Assembly (NCBI RefSeq): GCF_004369225.1
Contig: NZ_QFFZ01000023.1
Coordinates: forward strand, 1-54,074
Reading direction: 5' to 3'
Length of the DNA stretch: 54,074 nt
Source of the DNA: Pelotomaculum propionicicum
GTDB taxonomy: Bacteria; Bacillota; Desulfotomaculia; Desulfotomaculales; Pelotomaculaceae
The stretch's first letter is position 1. Each line of letters starts with the position of its first letter. Shown piece by piece: positions 7,918 through 16,212 of the stretch. Under the pieces are notes generated by a model that had not been told where the DNA came from, ran no database searches, and was given only the letters and a program-made list of their open reading frames with translations. Made by a program: the position numbers and the translations under genes.

Positions 7918-9276
7918 CTATTTACTCTCCAGACCTTCCGGGGCGCGCGCCGGGCGGCGTCTGGCGGCTGGTTTACGGGCCTCATATTTCTTTTTGAGGC
8001 GCGGCACGGCGGTATTAACATAAACCAGGACCACAACAAAAGCGGCGGCTATGTACAAAAGAGCAGAGATATCCGATGCCAGCACGGCAACAGCCAGCAG
8101 GGTGAAAACCAAAGCGGTCAGAAGCGGGACCAGATAGCCCCCCTTAATTAAATATGGACGTTCCCGGTCGGACATTTTGCGGCGCAGACTGATTACAGCC
8201 AGACCGGCCAGGGTGTAGACGATGGACTCCATCGCGGCGGCAAGACCCACCAGCACCACGTAGTTGCCGGTCAACATGGTTAAAGCGGCTGCAAGCAGGC
8301 CGATAAAAAAGAGGGTAATGATCGCCACATAGGGTGTGAAAAAGCGCATGCTGATTTTACTGAAAACCGCAGGCAGCACATGCTCCCTGGCGGAGGCGTA
8401 CATGAAACGGGAAACACTGATTATACCGGCGTTAAAAGTTTTCAGGGAGGTGGCCAGGATTACTAAGATCATCACTGACGCGCCCAGATCACCCAGGACA
8501 GTCCTGGCCAATACCAGCTGGGGGGCGGGCGAGGCAACCAGGGTTGCCTTGGGCACAACAGCGGTCATGGCCACGGTGAAGACGGCGTAGACCACACTTA
8601 ATATCCCCAGCGCAATCATCATACCCCTGGAAATCTGCTTAACCTGGGTGACTTCTTCCACCAGCGGTGTCACCCACTCAAATCCCACAAACAGGAACAC
8701 ACCCACAGCCACAGCCTGGATCATTCCGGTGGCGCCGCCGGGTGACAGCGGCGCGTTTAATTTAAAGCCAACTTTATACAGGGCAAAGAAGCCTATGAAA
8801 AGCATCACGGCAATCAGGCTGTAGGTAACCACATCCTGAAACACGCCGGCCATCTTGATCCCCCTGAGGTTCATCCCGGTAACCAGCAGGAGCATCACCA
8901 CAATCCAGAGATAAGGCGGGATGGCAGGAAAAGCCTCACTCAGCACTTGGGACAGGATAAAGCTTTCCACCCCTACTACCCCGATCACCACGATCAGCAT
9001 GTACAGCAGTGAGATTACCAGCGAGACCTGATCGTTGAAGGCCCGGCTGAAATAAAGGCGGATGCCTGCGGCGGTTGGCAGCAGGCCGTTTAATTCGGAA
9101 AAACAGGCGGCAGCTAAAAAACATAATGCCCCGCCGATCAATATGGCAATCCAGGCGGTGTCACCCAAAACGTAATTGGCTACCAGCACAGCCGCCACAA
9201 AAGACGAACTGGCCAGGGTCAGGCCGGCGCTGGTAGCGACCACTGTACGCAGGGTGAGTACCCTTTTAAGCTGCAA
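7918..9276 (-). CDS. APC-superfamily amino acid permease
   Basis: This 452-aa membrane protein has about 12 hydrophobic segments and the features of APC-type amino acid/polyamine transporters: an early GLTLASSSFVAAV segment in helix 1, a FSELNGLLPTAAG segment, and GFEWVTPLVEEV in the helix 6 region. The C-terminal tail (KKKYEARKPAARRRPAR) is strongly basic and cytoplasmic. The gene starts two bases after the SCP2-domain gene and is the last of a three-gene leftward operon with a dehydrogenase-like protein. Substrate is not predictable from the sequence. Confidence 0.88.
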   Translation of the reverse strand: MQLKRVLTLRTVVATSAGLTLASSSFVAAVLVANYVLGDTAWIAILIGGALCFLAAACFSELNGLLPTAAGIRLYFSRAFNDQVSLVISLLYMLIVVIGVVGVESFILSQVLSEAFPAIPPYLWIVVMLLLVTGMNLRGIKMAGVFQDVVTYSLIAVMLFIGFFALYKVGFKLNAPLSPGGATGMIQAVAVGVFLFVGFEWVTPLVEEVTQVKQISRGMMIALGILSVVYAVFTVAMTAVVPKATLVASPAPQLVLARTVLGDLGASVMILVILATSLKTFNAGIISVSRFMYASAREHVLPAVFSKISMRFFTPYVAIITLFFIGLLAAALTMLTGNYVVLVGLAAAMESIVYTLAGLAVISLRRKMSDRERPYLIKGGYLVPLLTALVFTLLAVAVLASDISALLYIAAAFVVVLVYVNTAVPRLKKKYEARKPAARRRPARAPEGLESK

Positions 9277-9278
9277 AC

Positions 9279-9632
9279 TTATTCACCCCAAATCATCAGG
9301 CAGATAAAATCGAGCCTGGTGATATCGTCCTCAGAGCCCATAATGCGCAGGGTTCCGTCATTATACGGCTCTATCGGTGTAATGTCACCATAAAAAACGT
9401 CAGCCAGTGTTTCACTGTCTGAGATCACGGTTAAATCGGGGGCGTCTGCCTCACCCTCTTTTAGCTTCAGCACGCCGTCCTGCAGGACCCAGGTGTGTAC
9501 TGAATCAACATCGGTAGCCTTGACTACAACCACCCGGTTCCAGTCCCTGTTCATTATTTTTAAACGGTCATTGTTATTATAGTTTTCGGTAAAAGTCTCT
9601 AGACTTTCTTTAATCTCCTGTTGTGTGGCCAA
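9279..9632 (-). CDS. SCP2 sterol-transfer-domain protein
   Basis: This 117-aa single-domain protein resembles the SCP2 sterol-carrier fold. It has an N-terminal helix, then WNRVVVVKA, a WVLQDGVLKLKEGEAD hairpin, and the typical APDLTVISDSETLADVFYG segment with a C-terminal LRIMGSEDDITRL. Bacterial stand-alone SCP2 proteins bind lipids or acyl chains; no catalytic role is expected. It is between the dehydrogenase-like gene and the permease and is nearly fused to the latter, which suggests a shared pathway, though the ligand is unknown. Confidence 0.75.
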   Translation of the reverse strand: MATQQEIKESLETFTENYNNNDRLKIMNRDWNRVVVVKATDVDSVHTWVLQDGVLKLKEGEADAPDLTVISDSETLADVFYGDITPIEPYNDGTLRIMGSEDDITRLDFICLMIWGE

Positions 9633-9692
9633 TTCTTTACCCTCCCTGGCGGCTTTTATCTAATTTCTGACTATAAAGCTGCTGAAAAAAGT

Positions 9693-10625
9693 TTAAGCTT
9701 GGAGTGTTACTACGCGCGGGCGGAAATTCAACCTGTGCAAAAGGTCCAGGTAGTCCTGAGCGGAGATCTGGTCCCACTGCTTGCCCAGGATAGCCACCAG
9801 CGCGGCTTCCATCACGTTGGTGCCGAATGATCTCCCTCCATACTCGGGGGTAGTGGTCACCAATGTACCCACACCTTTTTCCTTCAAGAACTCAATATCA
9901 TCACTGGTTGTGGTGTTGGTTAAAATAATTTGCCCCTGCATGCCGGAGGGCATAAAGCGGCGGATCAGGTGGAAGTCTCCCGCTATAACCTCTGCGTTGT
10001 GATAAAAATGGGCGAATTTCTGGACCTTGGCCTCATCCTGGCTCTCCTGCTTTTTACCCGTGGGGTAAACCAGGTGAAAAGGCATCTTGGTAATTTCGGG
10101 CAGGAGCTTGTTGGCGATCTCTTCGAGTTCCTCCACGGTCATAATCGGGTAGGGAATGCCTGCGGTAAAAATAAGGTCGCCAAAAGTCATGGCGCAGCCT
10201 ATTTCCGCGAGGGCTTCAGCCATGCCAAACCGGTCCACCGAACTGACCATCAGCACCTTGGCGCCCTTTTTAAGCAACCCGGTTTCAGCGGCAAGAATCC
10301 GCACCACTTCCCGCTCCAGGGTGTTTTTCAGCCCGCTGCCGTCAACAACCGGGGTGGTTTTCACAGCATCCATCAATTTCAGGCCATCCTGGATGGCGTA
10401 ACGTTTCTCTTTGACAAAAAGATAGACATCAATGCCGCCCAGGCCGATCGCGTCAACCTTACCGTCAAGATCCCTCAATAACTCCAGCGCCCGGTTAAAA
10501 TCACCATCCGTGCCCATCCTGGCAATCTCAAACTCCTCCCCCAGGAGTTCGACAGTCACCTTATGGTCACGTTTGGTTGAGCCAAGGCTTACGCTGACCA
10601 CCCGCTTCAAATTTAAAACCTCCAA
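9693..10625 (-). CDS. Quinate/shikimate 5-dehydrogenase-like protein
   Basis: This 310-aa protein matches a family in anaerobic Firmicutes usually named quinate 5-dehydrogenase. Its N-terminus is VVSVSLGSTKRDHKV, followed by RMGTDGDF, the conserved GLGGIDVYLF, VVDGSGLKNTLERE near residues 92-105, and KVLMVSSVDRFGMA, which could be the nucleotide-binding strand. The usual GxGxxG dinucleotide loop is not obvious, so the enzyme name should be treated as a family label, not a proven reaction. It leads an operon with an SCP2 protein and a permease, which does not fit quinate use in an obvious way. Confidence 0.55.
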   Translation of the reverse strand: MEVLNLKRVVSVSLGSTKRDHKVTVELLGEEFEIARMGTDGDFNRALELLRDLDGKVDAIGLGGIDVYLFVKEKRYAIQDGLKLMDAVKTTPVVDGSGLKNTLEREVVRILAAETGLLKKGAKVLMVSSVDRFGMAEALAEIGCAMTFGDLIFTAGIPYPIMTVEELEEIANKLLPEITKMPFHLVYPTGKKQESQDEAKVQKFAHFYHNAEVIAGDFHLIRRFMPSGMQGQIILTNTTTSDDIEFLKEKGVGTLVTTTPEYGGRSFGTNVMEAALVAILGKQWDQISAQDYLDLLHRLNFRPRVVTLQA

Positions 10626-10813
10626 TCATCAGGGGGTGTTTACCAAAGTCTTTAGTACCCTACCATTGTATCCAAAAAAAGCTATAAATACAAGCTCTCC
10701 GCAAGGCTCGCCCCTCACTGGCGCAAAACAAATGGCAGCGATCAACGCAGGCAGGTTCGATTTTAACCGTACTAGGTATAAAGCGCCGGGATGTTTGAGG
10801 ATATTGCTACGAT

Positions 10814-11005
10814 GTGCGAATAAATTCGCACCTACACATAAAAAACACCAACAAAAAACCCTGCACAGAGCAGGGCGCAGACTGTCAACATATAGGATAA
10901 CCTGAGTCCATAGTGTTGCAACAAGCTGCTTCATTGCGCAGCGGTTCAAGGAATGGGGACACGTCTCTATTTGGAGCCTATCACTGACGGCGAGCTATGT
11001 CCCCA
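10814..11005. repeat. REP-like inverted repeats
   Basis: Two short palindromic elements lie in the gene-free stretch 10626-11013. One is GTGCGAA-TAAA-TTCGCAC (10814-10831). The other is an 8-bp inverted repeat TGGGGACA ... TGTCCCCA (10954 and 10998-11005), whose arms look like the ends of small REP- or MITE-type elements. Copies elsewhere in the genome cannot be checked here. Confidence 0.45.
10853..10875 (-). terminator. Rho-independent terminator
   Basis: The minus strand has CCCTGC-TCTGT-GCAGGG followed by six Ts. It probably ends the leftward transcript of the 130-aa gene at 11014-11406. Confidence 0.75.
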
Positions 11006-11013
11006 AATTAAAT

Positions 11014-11406
11014 TTAAACCATGCCGCCGTTCTGCTTGATAATATCTACCGCCTGGTCCAGTTTTCCTTCATTGGTTACCACGGTTACCATAAAGGACCT
11101 GCCGCCGCCCACTCCGTATTCTTCAGCGCCATAACCGCTCACTGAAGGGTCGGCGCCCAGTAGCACCCTGTTGTCGGCGCTCTGCTCAAGCCTGTTGTTG
11201 GTGGAGTACAGCACCGGGCCGGTGATGGTCTCCGCCCTGTTGATGGGATTGTTATAGTACCCGTCAATTTCCACGCCGTAGCGTGAGACCCGGTCCACCT
11301 GAACCACACCCACACCCGCGCTTTTCAGGGCTGCTGCAGCCTTTTGGGCCTGTTCGCTGGAAGGAAAATAAGAAAGGATGGAGCGCTCGCCGGGCTCTAG
11401 TTGCAT
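11014..11406 (-). CDS. Hypothetical 130-aa protein, possible stress-type GsiB/GlsB-like fold
   Basis: The start at 11406 (MQLEPGERSILSYF) is preceded by GGGGGTG and is preferred over a longer frame starting at 11445. The protein has an N-terminal SSEQAQKAAAALKSAGV segment and a C-terminal VTVVTNEGKLDQAVDIIKQNGG segment that together resemble a ferredoxin-like alpha/beta repeat. A Gly/Tyr-rich middle (SGYGAEEYGVGGG) lies between them. Similar short proteins are annotated as general stress proteins in Firmicutes, but I cannot name a function. It is monocistronic, with its own terminator. Confidence 0.65.
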   Translation of the reverse strand: MQLEPGERSILSYFPSSEQAQKAAAALKSAGVGVVQVDRVSRYGVEIDGYYNNPINRAETITGPVLYSTNNRLEQSADNRVLLGADPSVSGYGAEEYGVGGGRSFMVTVVTNEGKLDQAVDIIKQNGGMV

Positions 11407-11575
11407 GTCAACACCCCCGTGTTTTTCCTTAGTATAGCCCGGCATTTTTACATCATTCGATTTTAATTATTTCATTTTTTCACTTCAGTCTCCGGGCAAA
11501 GCAATCAATAGACTTTTTAGTGTTATAATCTTTAAAAAAGAAAAGATAAAAACCAGCCTGTTGTGAGGTGATAAT

Positions 11576-12010
11576 ATGATCTTAAAGGTTGATCCGGTTA
11601 TTGACAGGCAAATCAGCGCCAATTGCTTAAAACCTTACCACGGCCACCCCGGCGGCTGTCCCAACTACGGCAGGAAAAAGGGCTGCCCGCCCGGAGCGCC
11701 ACTCTTCTCAGATTTCATGGACCTCACCAAGCCGGTGTATGCGATTATTAACGTTATACCTCTGCATGCCGGCAGCGACGCTTTTTCCAGCCATGCATTA
11801 GAAAAAAAGAGCTTTAAGGAGGAAATCACATCGTTTTTGAGAGAACACCGGGGTTATCATGTCACAACCTGCCCTGAGGCAATGGGAGTGGATATCACCA
11901 AAACTCTCGCCGGCGCCGGCTTTAAACTGGAATGGCCGCCGCAAAACTACGTCTGCCAGGTGGCCTTAGCCGGGCTGAGAAATATAAAGGAAATAAAAAG
12001 CAAGTCGTGA
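11576..12010 (+). CDS. Small cysteine-rich putative metal-binding protein (DUF2284-like)
   Basis: This 144-aa protein has a tight cysteine cluster near its N-terminus: C at NCLKPYHGHPGGCPNYG and C in RKKGCPPGAP, followed by a TTCPEAMG and a NYVCQVA cysteine. This layout fits a family of predicted metal- or FeS-binding proteins related to DUF2284. A ribosome site TGTGAGGTG precedes the ATG. It is followed by a cupin gene 55 bases downstream in the same direction; both may be cotranscribed. Function is unknown. Confidence 0.65.
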   Translation: MILKVDPVIDRQISANCLKPYHGHPGGCPNYGRKKGCPPGAPLFSDFMDLTKPVYAIINVIPLHAGSDAFSSHALEKKSFKEEITSFLREHRGYHVTTCPEAMGVDITKTLAGAGFKLEWPPQNYVCQVALAGLRNIKEIKSKS

Positions 12011-12065
12011 GTGAAAAGTGATATAATTTAAAAGTGGTTAAAAATAAGACCGGGAGGTATTAAAT

Positions 12066-12452
12066 GTGAACGAAACTGTCAAGGGACTGAGTGAAGGCAA
12101 AATAGTGTACACTGATAAAGAATTAAACGTTACAGATCTTGTGTGGAACCCGCATCCCAGCTTTACAGGTGTCTTTTTGAAGCACCTGGTAAAGGGGGAT
12201 TCGACTGACGGCAAGTTCAGCTGTCATTTGATCAGGATCCAAGACGGTTTTGAGATAGGTGAGCATGTCCACGACGGCAAATGGGAATTCATCAATATTG
12301 TCGGCGGAGTGGGGAAAGGCGAAATAGCCGGCAAAGAGACAGTCTGTGAGCTCGGCGTTTCCCTGGTTGTACCTGAAAACGTGAAACACAGGATTGTGGC
12401 CGGCAGCGGTGATGTGTACCTGCTGGCAAAATTCATACCGGCGCTTTTGTGA
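12066..12452 (+). CDS. Single-domain cupin protein
   Basis: This 128-aa protein is read from a GTG start because the ATG three bases upstream is followed at once by TGA; GGGAGG lies just ahead. It has a cupin core: GEHVHDGKWEFINIVGG (motif 1, with two His and one Glu as likely metal ligands), then GKGEIAG, and VVPENVKHRIVAGSG with the third His (motif 2). Small cupins bind metals or sugars and often act as regulators or isomerases. Substrate is not predictable. A terminator hairpin follows five bases after the stop. Confidence 0.8.
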   Translation: MNETVKGLSEGKIVYTDKELNVTDLVWNPHPSFTGVFLKHLVKGDSTDGKFSCHLIRIQDGFEIGEHVHDGKWEFINIVGGVGKGEIAGKETVCELGVSLVVPENVKHRIVAGSGDVYLLAKFIPALL

Positions 12453-12456
12453 ACCT

Positions 12457-12477
12457 CCTCCGGGACAAGCCCGGAGG
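12457..12477 (+). terminator. Rho-independent terminator of the cupin gene
   Basis: CCTCCGGG-ACAAG-CCCGGAGG forms a strong stem immediately after the cupin stop codon, followed by CTTCT, a poor U-tract. Termination may be partial, allowing transcription into the structured region downstream. Confidence 0.55.
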
Positions 12478-12627
12478 CTTCTCCACGAAGGTTTCTCATT
12501 TCAACGAAAGCTGCCCTGCCAAAGCAAGGTCTTACGCTCTCTCGTGAGCTACAGGGCCTTGGCCCTGGCCCGGTCCATGGGCATCTACTACTTCACCATG
12601 CGGCTACGTAGATACGTGCTTACTTGA

Positions 12628-12875
12628 AAGCACCAGTCTCTTTCGGGAATCAGTTTTATGCAGCAAACCATTTGACCTGCTGCAACCCCATACTGATTGT
12701 CAAAGAGCACAGGAATATTATACCATGGGAACGTCTGTTTGTAAAGACACTTATCGCCCTAAACGGGCGACCGCCCTTTTCATCCCACAGGACAAGCCCG
12801 TGGGTTTTCAGGGGCGAAGTTCTATAAAAAGCCTTTTGGAATACCTCATGGCAGAAAAGCCATGGGGTTTTGTTT
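12628..12875 (+). ncRNA. Candidate structured RNA, possibly HEARO/omega-RNA-like
   Basis: This gene-free stretch folds extensively on the plus strand. A long three-part stem pairs CTCTTT (12638) with AAAGAG (12702-12707), AATCAGT (12648) with ACTGATT (12692), and TGCAGCA (12659) with TGCTGCA (12678). CACAGG follows directly. Further hairpins are at 12755-12769 (CGCCC/GGGCG) and 12784-12804 (CCCAC/GTGGG), and the region ends in a strong terminator at 12844. The closing stem followed by GAGCACAGG resembles the 5' stem of omega-RNAs that guide IscB nucleases, as I remember them. No IscB-type gene is next to it, so it would be a solitary copy. The folding is read from sequence; the class is a guess. 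Confidence 0.35.
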
Positions 12876-12876
12876 T
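12844..12876 (+). terminator. Rho-independent terminator ending the rightward structured RNA
   Basis: CCTCATGGC-AGAAAA-GCCATGGGG is followed by TTTTGTTTT. The orientation fits a plus-strand transcript. The only gene on that strand upstream is the cupin, 390 bases away, which supports a separate RNA between them. Confidence 0.75.
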
Positions 12877-13560
12877 CTACCTGGTGTAGCGTCTCAGGTA
12901 TGTTTCTATGTACCCTTTCACTTCCCCGGCAGGCTGGTATACACCGTAGTGCCCTTCACAAAGTATGTCGGCCTTCAAGGCAAGCAGGGACTGCATCGAA
13001 TTCTTCCACTTTTTCCGGTCTGAACCCCAGGATGAGTCAAACGGCCCGTGAATATCCTGGCCAAATAAAACCCTGGTTCCTCCGGCGTCAACGTATGGGC
13101 TGATGCCGCCGGGAGTATGGCCGGGAGTGAGCACGCAGCGCAGGGTAAGGTCCCCGACAGCAATCTCCTGCAGCTCCCCTTTTAATACTATATCGACTGA
13201 CACGGGCCTGTATTTCACACCATAGTACCGCTCCGCCGTCAGTTCCGGCCTGCCCCCGGCAACAGCATTCAGCTCCAGTTCATGACAGGCGACTTTAAGG
13301 CCGGTGTCTTTAAAATAACCAAGACCACCGATATGGTCGATATGTCCGTGGGTGGCGACCAAAATTTTTAACAACGATTTATCCAGGCCGAGTTTCTCTA
13401 TGTTATTCATTATTTTCTCACAGGAATAGCCGAGCCCCGCGTCTACCAGCGCCAGTTCGCTGGCTCCGTCAACCAGGTAAACACAGCAATCCCTCCCGTC
13501 CGTTATCTCCGGACCGCCCACCATATACACCCGTTCGCAGATTTTATGAGGTTTGCCCAT
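12877..13560 (-). CDS. MBL-fold hydrolase (glyoxalase II-like)
   Basis: This 227-aa metallo-beta-lactamase-fold protein has the zinc motif THGHIDHIGG (HxHxDH) near residues 70-76, a TPGHTPGG histidine near 147, a FGQDIHGPF aspartate near 167, and EGHYG near 209. The arrangement fits glyoxalase II-like or generic thioester/phosphoester hydrolases. The N-terminus EGGPEITDGRDCCVYLVDG-like segment is typical. It is monocistronic; the AT-rich 160 bases upstream would carry its promoter and that of the divergent PilZ gene. Confidence 0.82.
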   Translation of the reverse strand: MGKPHKICERVYMVGGPEITDGRDCCVYLVDGASELALVDAGLGYSCEKIMNNIEKLGLDKSLLKILVATHGHIDHIGGLGYFKDTGLKVACHELELNAVAGGRPELTAERYYGVKYRPVSVDIVLKGELQEIAVGDLTLRCVLTPGHTPGGISPYVDAGGTRVLFGQDIHGPFDSSWGSDRKKWKNSMQSLLALKADILCEGHYGVYQPAGEVKGYIETYLRRYTR

Positions 13561-13723
13561 GATTAAACCACCTTTATGTTTGCTTCACAATTCACTATCA
13601 TAGATTTTCCATGAATTAATTTGATACACCTTCATTTTAGTTTATAAAATAATCTTTTTATGCAAAAAAATCTTTAACGTAGTATTCTATAACTATACAT
13701 TAAATTATTGGCAGGGATAGTGT

Positions 13724-14509
13724 ATGTATTCAAACAGAAGAATATTTTACATCACAGCCTCAGTTTTTTTAATCCTGATGGCGCTAATGCTGCCGGCGGT
13801 CCCTTCTTTTGGTGATACCGACAATACTGCGTGGGACCTTACCCAGGCTTTTAAAGAAACCATCCTTAACCAGGAATCCAGCAACCGTCAGGTCCTCCTG
13901 CCCTTCCTGGCGCTGACCATCTTGCTGCTTGGACTGGTCATCTTTTGGGCGCTTGCCCAAAAAAGATCCGAAAAGCAAAACCCTAAAGGAGCGTGGGGTA
14001 TTAGCGATTTCAGGCCTGCCGGCAGCCGGGGTGAACAACAAAGGGCCTGGATCCGCCTGCCCATCAACCAGTATTTTCTTTACGCCAGGGATGAAACTGA
14101 ACGATATAAAAGGTCCAGGACCATAAACATCAGCGGCGGGGGACTGCTTTTTGCCACCGATCAGGAATTTAAGAAGAAGGATAAAATAAACATCAATATT
14201 GAAGTATCGCCCGGTAAAAAAGTGAACCTTATTGGTGAGGCCGTATGGGTGTCGGAAAACCCGTCCAATAATGCCTGCGGGCGCTTTCTGGTAGGCATCC
14301 GGTTTATCAACATACGGAGGGGTGACCAGGATTATATCGTAAGAAGAATCCTGAAAAGGCAACAGGAGATGATCGCCCAGGAAAGGCGGAAAAGCCAAAG
14401 TGAATGTGTTTTGTGCGGCATGCCGCTGCCGGAAGGAGACAGGGAAGAAAACAGGTCCCTCTGCCCAAGGTGCCGGGCGGGAGAGGACAATGTTATGCTT
14501 AAGCAGTAG
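13724..14509 (+). CDS. Membrane-anchored PilZ-domain protein with a zinc-ribbon tail
   Basis: This 261-aa protein has an N-terminal signal/transmembrane segment (residues 7-30), a second hydrophobic helix at about 63-80, and a cytoplasmic PilZ-type domain at about 100-210. The c-di-GMP motif NISGGG is present after an Arg-rich KRSRT stretch, and VGIRFINI closes the barrel. The family's full RxxxR spacing is not exact, so ligand binding is likely but not certain. The C-terminal 35 residues carry CVLCGMPLPEG and CPRCRAG, a small zinc ribbon. Such proteins link c-di-GMP to motility or surface behaviour. It is single-gene and divergent from the MBL hydrolase. Confidence 0.8.
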   Translation: MYSNRRIFYITASVFLILMALMLPAVPSFGDTDNTAWDLTQAFKETILNQESSNRQVLLPFLALTILLLGLVIFWALAQKRSEKQNPKGAWGISDFRPAGSRGEQQRAWIRLPINQYFLYARDETERYKRSRTINISGGGLLFATDQEFKKKDKININIEVSPGKKVNLIGEAVWVSENPSNNACGRFLVGIRFINIRRGDQDYIVRRILKRQQEMIAQERRKSQSECVLCGMPLPEGDREENRSLCPRCRAGEDNVMLKQ

Positions 14510-14542
14510 AGAGCCATCTAAGAAAAGCAACTTCACAAAAAA

Positions 14543-14564
14543 GCCCTGCTCCGGAGAGCAAGGC
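14543..14564 (-). terminator. Rho-independent terminator, mainly for the minus strand
   Basis: GCCTTGCTC-TCCG-GAGCAGGGC on the minus strand is followed by six Ts (14542-14537). It may end the 150-aa gene at 14927-15379 and could also act against the PilZ transcript from the other side. Confidence 0.6.
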
Positions 14565-14926
14565 GCTTGTTACAACAAATATAGTAATAAAAATAATGTT
14601 GATTTGCCGCAAGCACACTTTGAACTATGTCCTCAGGGTCGTTTTGCTCTATCATTTTAATGATTTCTAATGAGTAAAAATCACTACTAAGTGTTTTTTA
14701 TCAACAGCTGATTTAATATCCCCATGGGGATATTTTGCATATCGTCATTAGTATATTGAGATTTATCCTCAATTATTAAAAATCCGCCCTGCCGGGTGGT
14801 TTCTGCCTTTTCTAAAATTTATCTTTAATTCGGCTCACTTGGATTAACCAGATAAAAACTGCGGATCACATCTCTACAGAATTTCCTCTTTCAGCAAAAT
14901 AATCTGTGCTTGCCGGCACCTTAAAC
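14565..14926. other. AT-rich intergenic region with a 20-bp perfect palindrome
   Basis: No gene is seen. A perfect palindrome (14715-14734; half-site AATATCCCCA) lies in the middle and is followed by TTTTG. It could be a protein-binding site or a bidirectional terminator. Confidence 0.4.
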
Positions 14927-15379
14927 CTACGGCATGTACTTTTTAAAAACATCCCAATTATTTTCCCAAGCAGGATTAAGGCCTTTCTCCATAGTCAACC
15001 TGCGCTCCCAATTTTTAGTCCCGTGATATTGCCTGATACAAGCCTCCCCGACCTCTTTTTTTGTTGCTATCCAAAACCTGGGGCTTTCACTTTTTTTCGG
15101 CGAGCCCAACCAAACAAATACTACAAATTGATTGTCCGGAGCATTAACCCATCCTTCTTCGGATTCTTTTAGGATAAACGCATGGGACAGATCAGGATGA
15201 CAGGATTTAACTTGAATATAACATAACTCTGTACCATCTTTGTTTCCAGCCAGGATATCATCATGAGAAAAATTTTCGGTAAGCAGAGAATTAGAAATGC
15301 CTCTTTTTGACAGCTCTGCCGCTACATACAATTCACCGGCATGACCTCCAAGCTTTTTAATCCACTGAGGTGTTTTCAT
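14927..15379 (-). CDS. Hypothetical protein with a PD-(D/E)xK-like nuclease core
   Basis: The ATG at 15379 sits five bases after GGGGG and is preferred over the ATG at 15391, giving 150 aa. The pattern KKLGGHAGELYVAAELSKRGI, then DDILAGNKDG, then LCYIQVKS resembles the E...D...QxK active site of small PDDEXK-type hypothetical proteins. The remainder ends WDVFKKYMP with many aromatic residues. Such proteins are often orphan and of unknown function; some are holding-type nucleases. It is isolated from other genes, with about 180 bases upstream. Confidence 0.55.
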   Translation of the reverse strand: MKTPQWIKKLGGHAGELYVAAELSKRGISNSLLTENFSHDDILAGNKDGTELCYIQVKSCHPDLSHAFILKESEEGWVNAPDNQFVVFVWLGSPKKSESPRFWIATKKEVGEACIRQYHGTKNWERRLTMEKGLNPAWENNWDVFKKYMP

Positions 15380-15574
15380 ATTTACCCCCATAATTAATAG
15401 TCTTGGTAATTATTTTAAACCATTACACCAATTCTCCTCCAATGTTTGATAAATTTTTATTTTCATTCTCCCTCTTATAATTTAGCGCCTTATGCAGACT
15501 AAAAAAGGGGCAGCCGGCCAGGTTAGCCAGGTGCCCCCAATTAATATCCCCGTATTTAATATACATTTTAAATT

Positions 15575-15898
15575 TTAATCAGATTCCGGTATACCCCCAA
15601 AATAATCCTTGTATCTCAACCCTTCGATATTCAGCCATTTAAACGGGGAGTTATTATCCGCCAGGCAGATCCTGGCCCCGCCTGGAGCAACAACAGCTCC
15701 CTCCTTAAAAACATAGACCTTAATCCCGCCGGCAATAACTTCTTCATAATGCTCAGGTGCGGACGGCTTATACTCAAACACAACGGGCTCGTTGCTGTAG
15801 CCGCAGCAGCTGGCCATAGATATCGATTCCACGGTAATGGCATCAATGTTATTTAGAATATAGTCCCTGGCTTCTTTGGAAATCTCTAATTTAATCAT
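15575..15898 (-). CDS. CC/Se-motif family (seleno)protein-like small protein
   Basis: This 107-aa protein has a vicinal cysteine pair in SMASCCGYSNEP near residues 29-40, then VFEYKPSAPEHYEE and APGGARICLAD. It recalls the HesB-like CC/Se-motif family, in which one of the two adjacent cysteines is selenocysteine in some members. Here both are ordinary TGC/TGT-type codons, so it is a cysteine form. The function in the family is not established; redox or metal handling is a reasonable guess. It is monocistronic with a good GGAGG ribosome site. Confidence 0.55.
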   Translation of the reverse strand: MIKLEISKEARDYILNNIDAITVESISMASCCGYSNEPVVFEYKPSAPEHYEEVIAGGIKVYVFKEGAVVAPGGARICLADNNSPFKWLNIEGLRYKDYFGGIPESD

Positions 15899-16212
15899 TT
15901 TCTTTACCTCCAGATAGAAGTTTCATATTTATATTGTAGTTAGATATCGAACTAACGTCAAGCTTTACCCGGCCTAAGAAATTAAAAAACCCGCAGTATT
16001 AAGCGGTTAACTTTGGCGTGTTTGGCAGTAATGTAAATATAAGCTCCCGTGAAAATGGCGGAGTCTGGGCCATTTCGCAGCCTCTTCCTAGCTGTCATTA
16101 ATTTCGTTTATTTCTTACGGCGCGGTATCACAACTCCGCAACAGGAGCCCTCAACAACCTTTCAGGGTATAGCCGCCACAGCCAAGAGTGGACGGTATCC
16201 GGAGCAAAGTAT
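15899..16212. other. Intergenic region without a recognisable gene
   Basis: This holds the promoter area of the CC-motif gene and the downstream part of the xdhC transcript. A weak CCGC...GCGG hairpin is near 15990-16005. Translation on both strands shows stops and no family signature. Confidence 0.4.
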
